A stretch of 64,000 nucleotides of DNA from Catalinimonas alkaloidigena (GCF_900100765.1 NZ_FNFO01000010.1:62001-126000), one strand, 5' to 3'; positions 45,433 through 54,618 are shown, numbered from the stretch's first letter. Translations and numbers: made by a program. Notes: generated from the letters alone by a model not told the origin.

Positions 45433-45472
45433 AAAAAAAGCCGCTTTATCCTGCGATAAAGCGGCTTTTTTT
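45433..45472. terminator. Bidirectional terminator between convergent genes
   Basis: AAAAAAAGCCGCTTTATC pairs perfectly with GATAAAGCGGCTTTTTTT around CTGC. A/T-runs on both sides allow use by the secreted unknown gene (stop 45418) and the opposing ATP-grasp gene (stop 45489). Confidence 0.9.
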
Positions 45473-45488
45473 ATGCGAAACGACCTCG

Positions 45489-46541
45489 TCAGATCATCGC
45501 GACGGTGCGGTTGTCGAGGTGCTCTTTATACGTTTTTTTGTAGTGCACCTTGCATTCCAGGGCGTGAATGACCGGTTCGGAGAAGTCAACGTCTTCCAAC
45601 TGGCTGGAGACGTTCAGCCCGCCCGGCGAAAACACGTTGATTTCCATCAGCTTGTCGCCGGCAATGTCGAGCCCGACCAGGAACATCCCATCCTGAATCA
45701 GCTTGGGTCGCACCAACTCCACAATTTCGCGCATGCCGTCGTCGATCTTGGCACGCGCCACCTTCCCGCCAGCCGAAATGTTGTTGCGTACGTCGTCACT
45801 GCCGCCGCTGACGCGTTTCATGGCCGCGATTTTTCCCTTGTGCTCGATGATCTGTCCGTTCATCACGAACAGCCGTGTATCGCCTTCAGTCGCCTTCGGC
45901 AGAAACTCCTGGGCAATCACGTAACCATCGCGGCTGATGGCCTCCACAATCTGGTTCAGGTTGGTGGCGTCTTTTTTCTTGACGACAAACACCCCCTGCC
46001 CGCCGGAGCCTTGCAACGGCTTCAGGATCATGTGGCTTTTCTGTTCCTCGTAAAACTCGCGGATCTGCGCCACGTTGCGCGTAATGAGCGTGCGCGGTCG
46101 CACCTCTTCCGGAAAGTGCTGGAAGTACATTTTGTTGACCGCATCGGACAGGGAGTTGGGATCGTTCAACACGATGACACCGTTGCGCGCGGCCAACTGC
46201 CCGAAAATCACGCCTGCGATCTGCGCCCAGCCCCGGTCCGGTCCTTCGGACGAAGGGTCGTTGCGCAGCATCAGCACATCGAGGTCCGGTGCCATAATCT
46301 GCGTAATCTCCGCCGTTTTGTCGTCCTGCAACGCATTCAGGTACTCTTCCTGCGTCTTGTACTTTTCTTTCGGGGCGCGACGTGCCGTAGCGCCCATGTA
46401 CCCTTGTGGATCGTAGCACAAATCGCCCACGCCGATCAGGTACACGTGGTGGCCCCGGTTGTGCATACGCTGGGCCAGAAAGACGGTGGTATAGCCCGCT
46501 TTCTCGGTTTTTATATCGTTGATGACAAATGCTATGTTCAT
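45489..46541 (-). CDS. Glutathione-synthetase-like ATP-grasp ligase
   Basis: A 350-residue ATP-grasp protein of the GshB/RimK type, forming amide bonds from ATP, a carboxylate and an amine. The N-terminal domain reads MNIAFVINDIKTEKAGYTTV; the ATP-grasp core has ILKPLQGSGGQGVFVV, VIAQEFLPKATEGDTRLFV and the C-terminal metal-binding GLDIAGDKLMEINVFSPGG. There is no gshA in the window, so glutathione synthesis is uncertain. The gene is last in a three-gene cassette: its ATG overlaps the QEGLA stop by 4 bp. The overall arrangement suggests a dedicated peptide- or amide-forming role. Substrate unknown. Confidence 0.88.
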   Translation of the reverse strand: MNIAFVINDIKTEKAGYTTVFLAQRMHNRGHHVYLIGVGDLCYDPQGYMGATARRAPKEKYKTQEEYLNALQDDKTAEITQIMAPDLDVLMLRNDPSSEGPDRGWAQIAGVIFGQLAARNGVIVLNDPNSLSDAVNKMYFQHFPEEVRPRTLITRNVAQIREFYEEQKSHMILKPLQGSGGQGVFVVKKKDATNLNQIVEAISRDGYVIAQEFLPKATEGDTRLFVMNGQIIEHKGKIAAMKRVSGGSDDVRNNISAGGKVARAKIDDGMREIVELVRPKLIQDGMFLVGLDIAGDKLMEINVFSPGGLNVSSQLEDVDFSEPVIHALECKVHYKKTYKEHLDNRTVAMI

Positions 46542-48406
46542 GAATCGAGTAGATTAAAAATGGTGACACCTTTTTTGACACGGGCCAGCCGTTCCTGCGC
46601 CTGCGGATCGTCCAGGTAACGCGGGCGGAGCGGCACCCGCTGCAGTACTTTGCGGTAGAGTAATTCCTGCACAAAAGGCAGGTAATCTTCCCGGATTTTT
46701 CCGACCAGCAGCGGCTCCAGGTCGTTCCCGGCCGCCAGGTAGGCCAGCAGGTCGATGAGGCCCTTCAGGTAGACAGCGTCTTTGGTGAGGCCGCCGCCCC
46801 GGTAAACCCGCAGCGTAATCTGAAATGCGTTGAACGGTTTAAAGCCGTAGTCTACCTGAAGCATACGGTAGGTATCGGGAAAAGATGCTCCGCGCACCAT
46901 TGCATCCACGGCGATGACACGCGCCGCCAGCACGCGCAGGCGCGCGACCGTCAGCCCGCCCACCAGGTATTCGCTCAGCACGGCGAGTCCTTCCTGCAGC
47001 TCTTCGTAGCCGGGTACGCCGCTGTAGAGCAGTTGCAGCGGCTGGGCGCGGCCGTTGTACCACGTCAGCACGTGCGTCCCCACTTCGTGTTGGATCAGCG
47101 CTTCGGCGCGGTGCGCGGGAATGACGTAGTTCTTACCGATGTACAACTGCCCCTCCGAGACCATCAGGCCCGTCATATCGTCGCGGACGTAGACCTGGGC
47201 ATCGACGCTTTCGTGCTGCGAGCGGAAAAATTCGATCTCCCGCAGGGCTCGCTGCCGAAAGGCTTCGGCGTCCAGACGCGTGCCTTTGGTTTGGCGCGTA
47301 CGCTGGGTTTCTAGGGCGACCATCAGGCCTTTGGCCATCGTGAGAAGCCGGTCGTCGACCCCACCGAAAATCTGCAGACTGCCGTAAAGGAAGTTGGGGC
47401 TATTGCGGTCGGCCAGCATGGTCAGCATCCGGTCGATCTCCTGCCGTTTGTCGCGGAACAGAAACGCCAGCGTCGGGTCTTCCACGCGCTCGATGTAGAT
47501 GTTGTGTAGGCGGCGCTTCAACAGGTCGGTATCGACCGGAATCAGGCGGTAGTGCAACACCGGGTCCTTGCGGTAATGGCTTTTGCGGAAGCTCCGCCAC
47601 GCCTCCTGCGTGTTGACCGGCGTCACCAGCATCAGAAATTCGTAAGCCGTGCTGATCTCCACCAATTGCCGGTCGACCTCCCACACTTCGTCGGTCAGGT
47701 TACGCGACCCCAGCGACTGGAAGTGTACCGGCTTGCGTTGGGTCTGCAAGCGGATAAAATCGAACACCGTTTTCCGCAGGGCCTGGGTCACCTGTTCTTT
47801 CAGCGTGCGGAACAGAAACGGATAAGGCAGGCCGGTTTCGGGTTGGATGAAGAACGGCCGCATCGACAGTCCCAGGTACAGGCCTTCCAGTTTTTTCAGG
47901 GTCGGCTTGTCCAGCAGCGCGGTCCGGTCGGGTGGACTGCGGTCGTCGTCAGTAGGTTGCCCGACGGTAAACGCCAGTTGCGGCAGTCGGATGTCGCGCA
48001 GGGCCTGTTCGAGCGTGGTGACGGTGGCCGGCAGTTTCTTTTGGGGGCCGTGTACCTGAAACGTATGCTCGTTGTTTTCGTCGAGCCACACTTCCAGAAT
48101 CAGAAACGCCGAAAAACGATCGGCCAACGGCTTCGCGATGGTGTAAACCAGTTGACTGACTTCCGGGTCGGACATGCCGTTGGTGATGAGCCACGAAGCT
48201 TCGCTGCGAATCAGTTCACTCAGCGGATCGAGCGCGGCTTTCTCGTCGTCGTGCGGCGACGCGCCTCCCCGGTACACGTACAGGTACGGCAGGGGACGAT
48301 CGATGTACAACTGACCACCGCCGGGCAACGCACGCACGCAACGCGCTCCCTCCGCAAGGCACTTCGCAATCTCCTGCAACAGCGGATCGGTAATGGCCTC
48401 CGTCAT
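46538..48406 (-). CDS. QEGLA-motif (DUF1704) metallopeptidase-like protein
   Basis: A 622-residue protein of the DUF1704/TIGR02421 family, often called flavohemoglobin expression-modulating QEGLA protein. The motif HEVGTH at 440-445 and QEGLAVLSEYL from 471 fit a zinc metallopeptidase core (HExxxH plus a downstream Glu), as in the eukaryotic relative MATCAP, which removes the C-terminal tyrosine of tubulin. The N-terminal 420 residues form a helical domain without known motifs. It starts with ATGA overlapping the upstream amidohydrolase stop and ends overlapping the ATP-grasp start. Likely hydrolyses a peptide or amide bond; the flavohemoglobin label is historical and not supported here. Confidence 0.85.
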   Translation of the reverse strand: MTEAITDPLLQEIAKCLAEGARCVRALPGGGQLYIDRPLPYLYVYRGGASPHDDEKAALDPLSELIRSEASWLITNGMSDPEVSQLVYTIAKPLADRFSAFLILEVWLDENNEHTFQVHGPQKKLPATVTTLEQALRDIRLPQLAFTVGQPTDDDRSPPDRTALLDKPTLKKLEGLYLGLSMRPFFIQPETGLPYPFLFRTLKEQVTQALRKTVFDFIRLQTQRKPVHFQSLGSRNLTDEVWEVDRQLVEISTAYEFLMLVTPVNTQEAWRSFRKSHYRKDPVLHYRLIPVDTDLLKRRLHNIYIERVEDPTLAFLFRDKRQEIDRMLTMLADRNSPNFLYGSLQIFGGVDDRLLTMAKGLMVALETQRTRQTKGTRLDAEAFRQRALREIEFFRSQHESVDAQVYVRDDMTGLMVSEGQLYIGKNYVIPAHRAEALIQHEVGTHVLTWYNGRAQPLQLLYSGVPGYEELQEGLAVLSEYLVGGLTVARLRVLAARVIAVDAMVRGASFPDTYRMLQVDYGFKPFNAFQITLRVYRGGGLTKDAVYLKGLIDLLAYLAAGNDLEPLLVGKIREDYLPFVQELLYRKVLQRVPLRPRYLDDPQAQERLARVKKGVTIFNLLDS

Positions 48407-49203
48407 ACGAGATGGTAGTCACGTGAGACCGCTTCGCGTGCCGCCAGTACGCCCGGCACCGTAGCCGCCAGCGCGGCCCGAATGGCTTCGACCTGCCCGG
48501 GGTACGCTTCGCCGGTCCACTCGTTCATGAAAAATTTCTTAAACTCGATCGACATGACGCAACTCACGCCAGGGAACGTTTTGTGAATCCACTTCATCAT
48601 GTTTCCGCCGTCGAACTTCACGTTCTCGCGCACGTCGAGGTGGCGTCCGTTAAAGTCGTGCTGTGCCAGTTCGTACATAAACGTATCGACCACCGGAGCC
48701 CAGCGGTCGCGGTCCATGCCCACCGTCCCGATGTTCACTTCGGGATTCTGGTGCGGGTCGGCGGCCGGTCCGTCGGCCCCGTCGCGCAGGTGGTTGTAAG
48801 TGTGGAGGTCGTAAATCACAAAGGATCCAAACTCGTCGACCAGGCGTTGCAGTCGCTGCTGCAAGTCGTCGTAAAACTGGTCGTATTTTGCCAGCGACGC
48901 CTGCGTGGGGCCGTCGGGTAGTTCTTCGGTCCACACGTGCAGGCCCCAGGCATCTTCGGGGCGGCGGTAGATCGCCTTCTCGCGCGGGCGGTTCAGGTCT
49001 ACTTCGAAACGCGACGTGTCAACCACAATCTGCAGCTCGGCCACGTCGACCCAACGTGCCGTAAACGGATCTTCTTCGCGCAGGCGTTGCGCGTCGTCGA
49101 GGTTCAAAAGGGGATGGAGTTCGGGTCGTATCGTATGCCCGTCGTGGATGGCCGTGGCCACCAACGGGCGATCAGGTCCGGTGATGGAATAAAACGGTTT
49201 CAT
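48403..49203 (-). CDS. N-formylglutamate amidohydrolase family protein
   Basis: A 266-residue protein of the FGase family (HutG-type), zinc hydrolases acting on N-acyl glutamate or related amides. The ATG at 49203 (MKPFYSITGPDRPLVATAIH) is chosen; the longer reading has no similarity upstream. Features are the N-terminal SITGPDRPLVATAIHDGH (metal-binding His), VVDTSRFEVDLNRPREKAIY, the central YDLHTYNHLRDG and the late SIEFKKFFMNEWTGE. No histidine-degradation genes are near, so a role in that pathway is unlikely. First in a coupled cassette with the QEGLA and ATP-grasp genes. Confidence 0.88.
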   Translation of the reverse strand: MKPFYSITGPDRPLVATAIHDGHTIRPELHPLLNLDDAQRLREEDPFTARWVDVAELQIVVDTSRFEVDLNRPREKAIYRRPEDAWGLHVWTEELPDGPTQASLAKYDQFYDDLQQRLQRLVDEFGSFVIYDLHTYNHLRDGADGPAADPHQNPEVNIGTVGMDRDRWAPVVDTFMYELAQHDFNGRHLDVRENVKFDGGNMMKWIHKTFPGVSCVMSIEFKKFFMNEWTGEAYPGQVEAIRAALAATVPGVLAAREAVSRDYHLV

Positions 49204-49377
49204 ACCTTCTATGTACGCAACGACACAGGGAGGGTTGGTAAAATCGCAGTACGCCCCACAGGCAGCGCGCACTAGCGGACCAAAGGCCGGGCGGCCGGGT
49301 GCTTTCTACGCCGTTTTTACGAAGCCTACCCATCGTTCAGGATGTATCTTGCTGTACAAATTCGCTCTTCCTTCTAC

Positions 49378-50115
49378 ATGAAATATCTAGCTTTTTGCCT
49401 CGTAGCCATTCAATTGCAAACCGGATTTGGCCAAACCACGCCTATGCGCTCCCTCGAAGAACTGGTCAACCGGGAAGATCCTGGTTGGCGATTTGTAGAA
49501 GAGTGGATCGAAGAAGCGACCAATCAGGTCGAAGTGCTGAAGAGAGACGCTAAAAAAGCCGATGCTGCCCTGTATCAGACACAGGTCACGACCCGTTCGC
49601 CCATGGGCGCAATTATTTACGAGACGGGCGGTATTCTGGTAGATCATGGGTGGATTCGAATACTAGGTTCAGGGTCCGCAAAAATGACCCGAAGCCTACC
49701 CGAATGGAACAAAGGCAAACTCGCTGGCGAGTTGGGGCAGGGCACTACGCTTCTGTTAATTGCCGACGATGCCATCGGCGGATATTTTGCGTTAAACGGC
49801 GGAGCCTTTGGCAATGACCTTGGAAAAGTTTACTACTTCTCGCCCGACAACCTGGAATGGGAACCCCTTGATGTGGGCTACTCCGAATTCGTGTATTGGG
49901 CATTTACTGGCGATCTTGAGCAGTTTTATGAAGGGCTCCGGTGGAACACGTGGAGAAAAGAGGTGAGCCTCATGGACGGCGACCAAGTTGTGCACTTCTT
50001 CCCTTATTTATGGACTGAGTACGAAGACCTGGAAAAACTGAGCCGAAAAGCGGTTCCTGTCGAAGAGATGTGGAATCTACAGATGGACTTAAAAAATCAA
50101 TTATTTGGAAACTAA
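49378..50115 (+). CDS. DUF2625 family secreted protein
   Basis: A 245-residue protein similar to the DUF2625 family (function unknown), from memory of motifs such as RSLEELVNREDPGWRFVEEW, VTTRSPMGAIIYETGGIL and DHGWIRILGSGSAKMTRSLP. The ATG at 49378 (MKYLAFCLVAIQLQTGFG) gives a signal peptide; an in-frame ATG at 49342 would not. The base composition is lower in G+C than the neighbours: the first 60 bases from 49381 have 26 G/C. This hints at recent acquisition. It is convergent with dps, separated by a terminator. Homologues tend to be soluble, so export may be a lineage feature. Confidence 0.8.
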   Translation: MKYLAFCLVAIQLQTGFGQTTPMRSLEELVNREDPGWRFVEEWIEEATNQVEVLKRDAKKADAALYQTQVTTRSPMGAIIYETGGILVDHGWIRILGSGSAKMTRSLPEWNKGKLAGELGQGTTLLLIADDAIGGYFALNGGAFGNDLGKVYYFSPDNLEWEPLDVGYSEFVYWAFTGDLEQFYEGLRWNTWRKEVSLMDGDQVVHFFPYLWTEYEDLEKLSRKAVPVEEMWNLQMDLKNQLFGN

Positions 50116-50148
50116 AAAAGCCGCCTTCCCCAGCGGAAGAGCGGCTTT
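50115..50148. terminator. Terminator between DUF2625 gene and dps
   Basis: AAAGCCGC-CTTCC-CCAGC-GGAAG-A-GCGGCTTT forms a stem with one bulge. The minus strand has the better T-run (GGCTTTTTTAG), so it mainly serves dps, with weaker use for the plus-strand gene. Confidence 0.75.
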
Positions 50149-50171
50149 CGGTTCACTTTGAATGATTGCTC

Positions 50172-50723
50172 TTAATCAGCAAGTTCTTTTTCGGAGTGCA
50201 ACAGCCCGACCGAAATCGAGTCTTCACCCAGGAAGTGCTCGATGTGGTGCGCGCGGTCTTCGGTTTTGGCTAGAATCCCTTCCAACAGGGTTTTGGTACC
50301 GTAATCTTCACCCTCAAAGGCTTTCTTGATACTTTTCCGCAACTCCACGGCGGCCGTTTTCTCGGCTTCCATGTCGCGCTCCAGCATCTCGCGGATGTGG
50401 AAAACGCCTTCGGGTTCGTGCTCAATGTAGGCGAGCTTGATCATGTTGGTCGGGTGACACGTGGGCGTCATGCCCATAACGGTCAGCCGCTCGGCAATGC
50501 GATCGTATGCTTCGTGCACTTCTACGTAGTTGCCTTCAAAAAACAGGTGTAAGTCGCGAAACTGAGGTCCTTCCACCATCCAGTGATGTTTGTGGTACTG
50601 CTGGTACAAAATCAGGAAAGAGGACAGGTGGCGATCCAGTTCTTTCGCCATCGATACCGCAACTTCTTTCGAAAGCCCAATCGGGTTTCCTTCGTATTCT
50701 TTTTGTTTTCTGAGCTTATCCAT
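50172..50723 (-). CDS. dps: Dps-type ferritin-like protein
   Basis: DNA-protection/iron-storage protein of the Dps family, 183 residues with a four-helix ferritin fold. Ferroxidase-type ligands are present: His47 (KHHWMVEG), His59 and Glu63 (DLHLFFEG), Asp74 and Glu78 (YDRIAERL). The family detoxifies hydrogen peroxide with ferrous iron inside a dodecamer. The N-terminal extension (MDKLRKQKEYEGNPIGL) is Lys-rich and might bind DNA. Single gene with a terminator downstream. Upstream AT-rich sequence likely holds the promoter, but I see no clear oxidative-stress regulator site. Confidence 0.92.
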   Translation of the reverse strand: MDKLRKQKEYEGNPIGLSKEVAVSMAKELDRHLSSFLILYQQYHKHHWMVEGPQFRDLHLFFEGNYVEVHEAYDRIAERLTVMGMTPTCHPTNMIKLAYIEHEPEGVFHIREMLERDMEAEKTAAVELRKSIKKAFEGEDYGTKTLLEGILAKTEDRAHHIEHFLGEDSISVGLLHSEKELAD

Positions 50724-50826
50724 AAATAGAGAGATCTGTCTTGATACAGTTTAGTTACTAGTTCTATAACGCATAACTCCCTGAAAGGGTTGAGAAAAAC
50801 CTGCGGTTTTTGCCGCGTCGGCTCCG

Positions 50827-52575
50827 CTATTCTTCCTGCTTTGAACCGGCGCCGAACCAGTTCATGACGCGCTCCCAGAACGTTTTTTCTTCGGGGCGGG
50901 GGTTCTCTACTCCCAACGTGTGCTTCATGCCCGACAGTGCCGATTTCCACCAGTAATTGAACATCGACTTCTGTGGGTTGCGCTCGAAGTAAATCTGCCC
51001 CACGCGCAGGTCGTCGCCTTTCGGATTGTCGGAGCGGAGCACCAGTCGGTTGGCCAGAAACGAAATGATGTCGCGGCGGCTCTCTTCGTCTTCCAGCACT
51101 TTGTCGCCATTCAGTACGCTAATTTTCAAGTCCTGGTAGCGCCACCGCAACTCGCCCCCGGAGCGTTCGCCGTTGCCCACAATGTGGAAATCGGTGCGTA
51201 GGTTCTGCCCCTCTTTGATGCGGACAAAGACGCGGTTCACGGTCATTTCGTTCAGCGCGGTCAGGTCCATCTTCCCCAAGGTACCCCGCACTTCGAACCG
51301 ATCGGTCGAGTCGCCCAACATAAACTTCAGGTGCGCATCAAGACGGCCCTGCCCCATCAGGTACGCCGAGCCGTCGAAGGTAGCCGTGGCGCCCGTGTCG
51401 AGCATCCAGGGAACGTTGGTCAGGTTGCGCAACACGCCGTTCAGCCGCTCGAACGTTACGTAGCCGGGTTTGATGCTCTCCTCCCCCAGTTCATCGTAAC
51501 GGATAAACCCGTCTTTGATTTTCAGGCTATCGATTTTCACGTGGATGGGCAATTCGCGCAAGATTTCCTGCGGTAGGGGACGGATGCGTTTTTCTTCGTA
51601 CAGCTTCTTGTTTTTGTACGAAAGCAACCGAATCTGGTCCAGGTCCACTTCGTTGACGTAACAGTCGTTCAAGCGAAACAGCCGCTTCAGGTCGACGCCC
51701 TTCAGGTCCACCCGCGCAACGCTCACTTCCGTACTGGCGTTGCGTTTTTCCAGCATCTTGCCCATCTCGGAGCGCTTGAACAGCGGCGTATAGTGTAGGC
51801 TATCGAGCGAGAGTCGCCCGCCGTCCGAATCGATCCCGACGCTGTCGATCGACAGTACGTACAGGCTGTCGGGGGTTTCGATCCGGAACCCTTCCGCGCG
51901 CCCCCGGAAATGCTCCGAATAGAACATGCGGTCACGGTCCAGATGCGCCGTCGAGTCGATTTTAATGTCGCGAATGCGCAACGAGAAGCGAGGCAACTCA
52001 GCCCGGTTTTCGGCATGCTGCCATTGCTCCAGCACAATAGTTCCTTCCGAAAGCCACAACTCGCCCAGTTCGATGGTGTGCAGCACCCCGTTGAAATACT
52101 GATACACGTTCAGCGGATCGCGCCGTGAGGTTTGGGCGGTGTCCTGCGCCAGCGTATCGGTCCGGGCCAGTTCGTTGCGAATCACCCGCACAAAGGGCTC
52201 GCGAATCTCAATGGCGTCCAGGGCCAGTTCGCGTTTCAGCAGGAGTCGCATCACGTCGATGTCTTCCAGGTTGAGCCCGTCGAGCTGCACTTCGAACAAA
52301 TTAGGTTGCTGCAGCAACTGTTCGTGGTGCTGGCGAATGTGCGACGTATCCGGTCCGAACAAAATCGACGACGAGCGAATCGTCCCGCCCAGAAGATTGA
52401 TCCGCAGGTTCTGCACGTCGAGCTGGTACAAGCTATCGGTCCATTCCGTAACGCGTTGTTCCAGCTTGCGCCCGACGATCGGGCTGACTACATAGAGTGA
52501 AAGCACCTGAACGGCTGTGAGCAGTATTCCCAAAATAACGGCTGTGCTCAACAGCCAGATCAAGACTTTTTTCAT
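50827..52575 (-). CDS. AsmA-like envelope protein
   Basis: A 582-residue protein with one N-terminal membrane helix (VLIWLLSTAVILGILLTAV) and a long beta-rich periplasmic part rich in short repeating strands, similar to AsmA/DUF748-type proteins that span the envelope and help in lipid or outer-membrane homeostasis. Segments such as LDVQNLRINLLGGTIRSSSI, LFEVQLDGLNLEDIDVM and LDAIEIREPFVRVIRN show the typical alternating pattern. The C-terminal part (SFLANRLVLRSDNPKGDDLR, VGQIYFERNPQKSMFNYWWK) may be an AsmA-like C-domain. Function by similarity only; there is no gene context beyond an unrelated fasciclin gene upstream. Confidence 0.7.
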   Translation of the reverse strand: MKKVLIWLLSTAVILGILLTAVQVLSLYVVSPIVGRKLEQRVTEWTDSLYQLDVQNLRINLLGGTIRSSSILFGPDTSHIRQHHEQLLQQPNLFEVQLDGLNLEDIDVMRLLLKRELALDAIEIREPFVRVIRNELARTDTLAQDTAQTSRRDPLNVYQYFNGVLHTIELGELWLSEGTIVLEQWQHAENRAELPRFSLRIRDIKIDSTAHLDRDRMFYSEHFRGRAEGFRIETPDSLYVLSIDSVGIDSDGGRLSLDSLHYTPLFKRSEMGKMLEKRNASTEVSVARVDLKGVDLKRLFRLNDCYVNEVDLDQIRLLSYKNKKLYEEKRIRPLPQEILRELPIHVKIDSLKIKDGFIRYDELGEESIKPGYVTFERLNGVLRNLTNVPWMLDTGATATFDGSAYLMGQGRLDAHLKFMLGDSTDRFEVRGTLGKMDLTALNEMTVNRVFVRIKEGQNLRTDFHIVGNGERSGGELRWRYQDLKISVLNGDKVLEDEESRRDIISFLANRLVLRSDNPKGDDLRVGQIYFERNPQKSMFNYWWKSALSGMKHTLGVENPRPEEKTFWERVMNWFGAGSKQEE

Positions 52576-52687
52576 GCAGGAAGAATCACGGTGGCAGAAG
52601 GCGGCTCGCCACTACAACGGTAGCAAGTCCGCGCAGAGTAAGTATTCAGAACGGGGAGGTGCAGCGCGGCACGAATAAGGCGCGGGG

Positions 52688-53260
52688 CTACTCGTTGCCC
52701 GGCACAATCAATCCGGCCACCACGTGTACGACGCCATTGGTCGCCTGTACGTCGGGGGTTTCGACCGGCTCGTCGGCGACTGAGATGGTGTTCACCACTT
52801 TGCTGATCGTGATGGTGTTGCCCGCCAACGTCGTCAATTCCATACCGTTGGTCAGGCTGTCGGCCGGGTAATACCCTTCGACAATGTGGTTCGAAAGCAG
52901 CACCTGCAATTCTTTGCGGCGGGTGGTGTCTTCCAGCAAGGGCTGAAGCGTAGTAGCGGGCAGTTCCTCGAACGCGGCGTCAGACGGCGCAAAAATGGTG
53001 AGAGGCCCGGCAGCTTCCAGGGCAGCTTCGAGTTGGGCGGCCTGCACGGCGTCGTACAAAGCCCCGAGGTCGTCGTCATACTGGACCCGCTCCAGGATGG
53101 TTTGCGTAGCGCCCAGCGAGACTTCAGTATCTTCTGCCTCGGTCGAGGCGGTATCGGAGGTTTCCTGCTGAGACGTGGTTTCGCCGCCACAGGCAGCCAT
53201 GAACGTAACGAACAAAAGGGCACTGGCCCCGCGGGAAAGGTTTTTCAACGTCAACATCAT
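52688..53260 (-). CDS. Fasciclin-domain lipoprotein
   Basis: A 190-residue protein with a lipoprotein signal peptide (lipobox around FMAACGG, Cys24) and one fasciclin (FAS1) domain at about residues 50-190. The FAS1 H1 and H2 motifs are visible as GPLTIFAPSDAAFEELP and ATNGVVHVVAGLIVP. FAS1 domains mediate adhesion to matrix or cell-surface polymers. A short acidic linker (TSDTASTEAEDTEVS) follows the lipid anchor. ATG at 53260, with a second ATG as the next codon. Single gene. Confidence 0.9.
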   Translation of the reverse strand: MMLTLKNLSRGASALLFVTFMAACGGETTSQQETSDTASTEAEDTEVSLGATQTILERVQYDDDLGALYDAVQAAQLEAALEAAGPLTIFAPSDAAFEELPATTLQPLLEDTTRRKELQVLLSNHIVEGYYPADSLTNGMELTTLAGNTITISKVVNTISVADEPVETPDVQATNGVVHVVAGLIVPGNE

Positions 53261-53364
53261 TAAAAAATTTAGGAATGGGAATCAGACGCAGCGTCAGTTC
53301 CCACGCTGGGGAGGCGCTGCAATGATGTGTACGTAAATGTCGGGAAGGGGTTAAACGCGAGGCG

Positions 53365-54618
53365 CTAGCGCGCACTGTGGGGCAGGCAGATGCCGAAGCG
53401 GCTTCCCCGGCCAGGTTCGCTTTCGACCTGCAGGGTGCCCCCCATGCGAACCACCAAGGCGTGGCATAACACCAGCCCCAGGCCGGAGCCGCGTTCGCCA
53501 TCGGTCCCGTACGTTCCCTGGTGGTGACCGGCCTCGAACAGGCACGACAGGCGGTCGGCAGCAATGCCCACGCCGTTGTCGCATACCCACAGCGTCTGGG
53601 CTTCGGGCGTGTGTTCCACTTCGAGCGAAATGGCACCCCCACGCGGTGTAAACTTGATGGCGTTCTGCACCAGATTCCGCACCACGGTGGCCAGCATGCG
53701 CACGTCGGTTTCCCACACGAGGGCAGGATCGATCTTCGTGCGAAGTTCCAAGTGCTTCTGTGTTGCCGACAAGCGTTGCAGCGCGATCTGGTCGTCGGCC
53801 CACGACGCCAGCGCCACGGGCTCCCGGTAAATCCGCCAGCCCTGCTGCTGCCCTCTGGACCACTCCAGCATGTCGTTGCACAAATGGTGGGTGGCCAGGG
53901 CCGTTCGTTTCAATTCCGTGAGGAGCTCTTCCTGCTCACCCTCGACCAATTGAGGGGCGTAGTCGGACAAAAGGGTAGCCAGGGTCTGCACATTGCCCAG
54001 GCCGCTGCGTAGGTCATGTGCAAGCAGTGCATACAGTTTGTCTTTGGCTTGCTGGGTCTGGTGCAACGCAGTAGTGGCCGCACGGAAAGCTTCCGCCTGC
54101 TGGTGCCGGCGCCGGAGTGTATGTAAACTAAGGAAGGCCGTCCCCCCTACAGTCAGCCAGACGGGCAATCGCTCTGCAAATGGCACGTTGGCCAGCGCAC
54201 TTTGCCAGGCAGCCGCCTCGATGGCCCCAAAACAACCCAGGGTAGCCACCAGCAAGCCGATTACCGTCAGCAGATGTTGCCACTCGAACAAAAAGCCGAT
54301 GGCCAACAGGACGAGGATGCAGTAGTAGCCCGTGGTGGCCTGATAACCCAGTCCGAAATTCCCACCTACCATCACCAGCAACGCGCCTACGATCAGCAGC
54401 AGACGCGCCGAAGTCAGGCGGCCGCAGTAGCTCAGCCACGCCGTTCCTCCAATCAGGAGACCGCTCCAGGCGATGGATAGCATCAACAGCGGCGTGGTCA
54501 GGAGCCATCCCATCATCAGGCAGAAGGCGACTCCACCCAGCAAGCTTGCCGTACAGACGTGGCGGTCGGTGGTGAGGACAGAAGCGGGAGTTGTACGAAA
54601 CAAACGATCTGCATTCAT
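53365..54618 (-). CDS. Membrane histidine kinase
   Basis: A 417-residue kinase starting MNADRLFRTTPASVL at the ATG at 54618. Six hydrophobic helices between residues 22 and 168 form the sensor; there is no PAS or HAMP domain. A coiled coil (AATTALHQTQQAKDKLYALL) leads to His201 in LLAHDLRSGLGNVQTLA. The ATPase domain has VVRNLVQNAIKFTPRGG, CDNGVGIA and GERGSGLGLVLCHAL. No response regulator is adjacent, so this is an orphan kinase. The H-box has GLGN in place of the usual N/P-L, still typical of phylum kinases that phosphorylate a separate receiver. Confidence 0.92.
   Translation of the reverse strand: MNADRLFRTTPASVLTTDRHVCTASLLGGVAFCLMMGWLLTTPLLMLSIAWSGLLIGGTAWLSYCGRLTSARLLLIVGALLVMVGGNFGLGYQATTGYYCILVLLAIGFLFEWQHLLTVIGLLVATLGCFGAIEAAAWQSALANVPFAERLPVWLTVGGTAFLSLHTLRRRHQQAEAFRAATTALHQTQQAKDKLYALLAHDLRSGLGNVQTLATLLSDYAPQLVEGEQEELLTELKRTALATHHLCNDMLEWSRGQQQGWRIYREPVALASWADDQIALQRLSATQKHLELRTKIDPALVWETDVRMLATVVRNLVQNAIKFTPRGGAISLEVEHTPEAQTLWVCDNGVGIAADRLSCLFEAGHHQGTYGTDGERGSGLGLVLCHALVVRMGGTLQVESEPGRGSRFGICLPHSAR

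Noticed and set aside
45489-46541. Bona fide glutathione synthetase (gshB)
   Set aside because: The fold fits, but no gshA is near and the operon partners are amide hydrolases, so only the family is stated.
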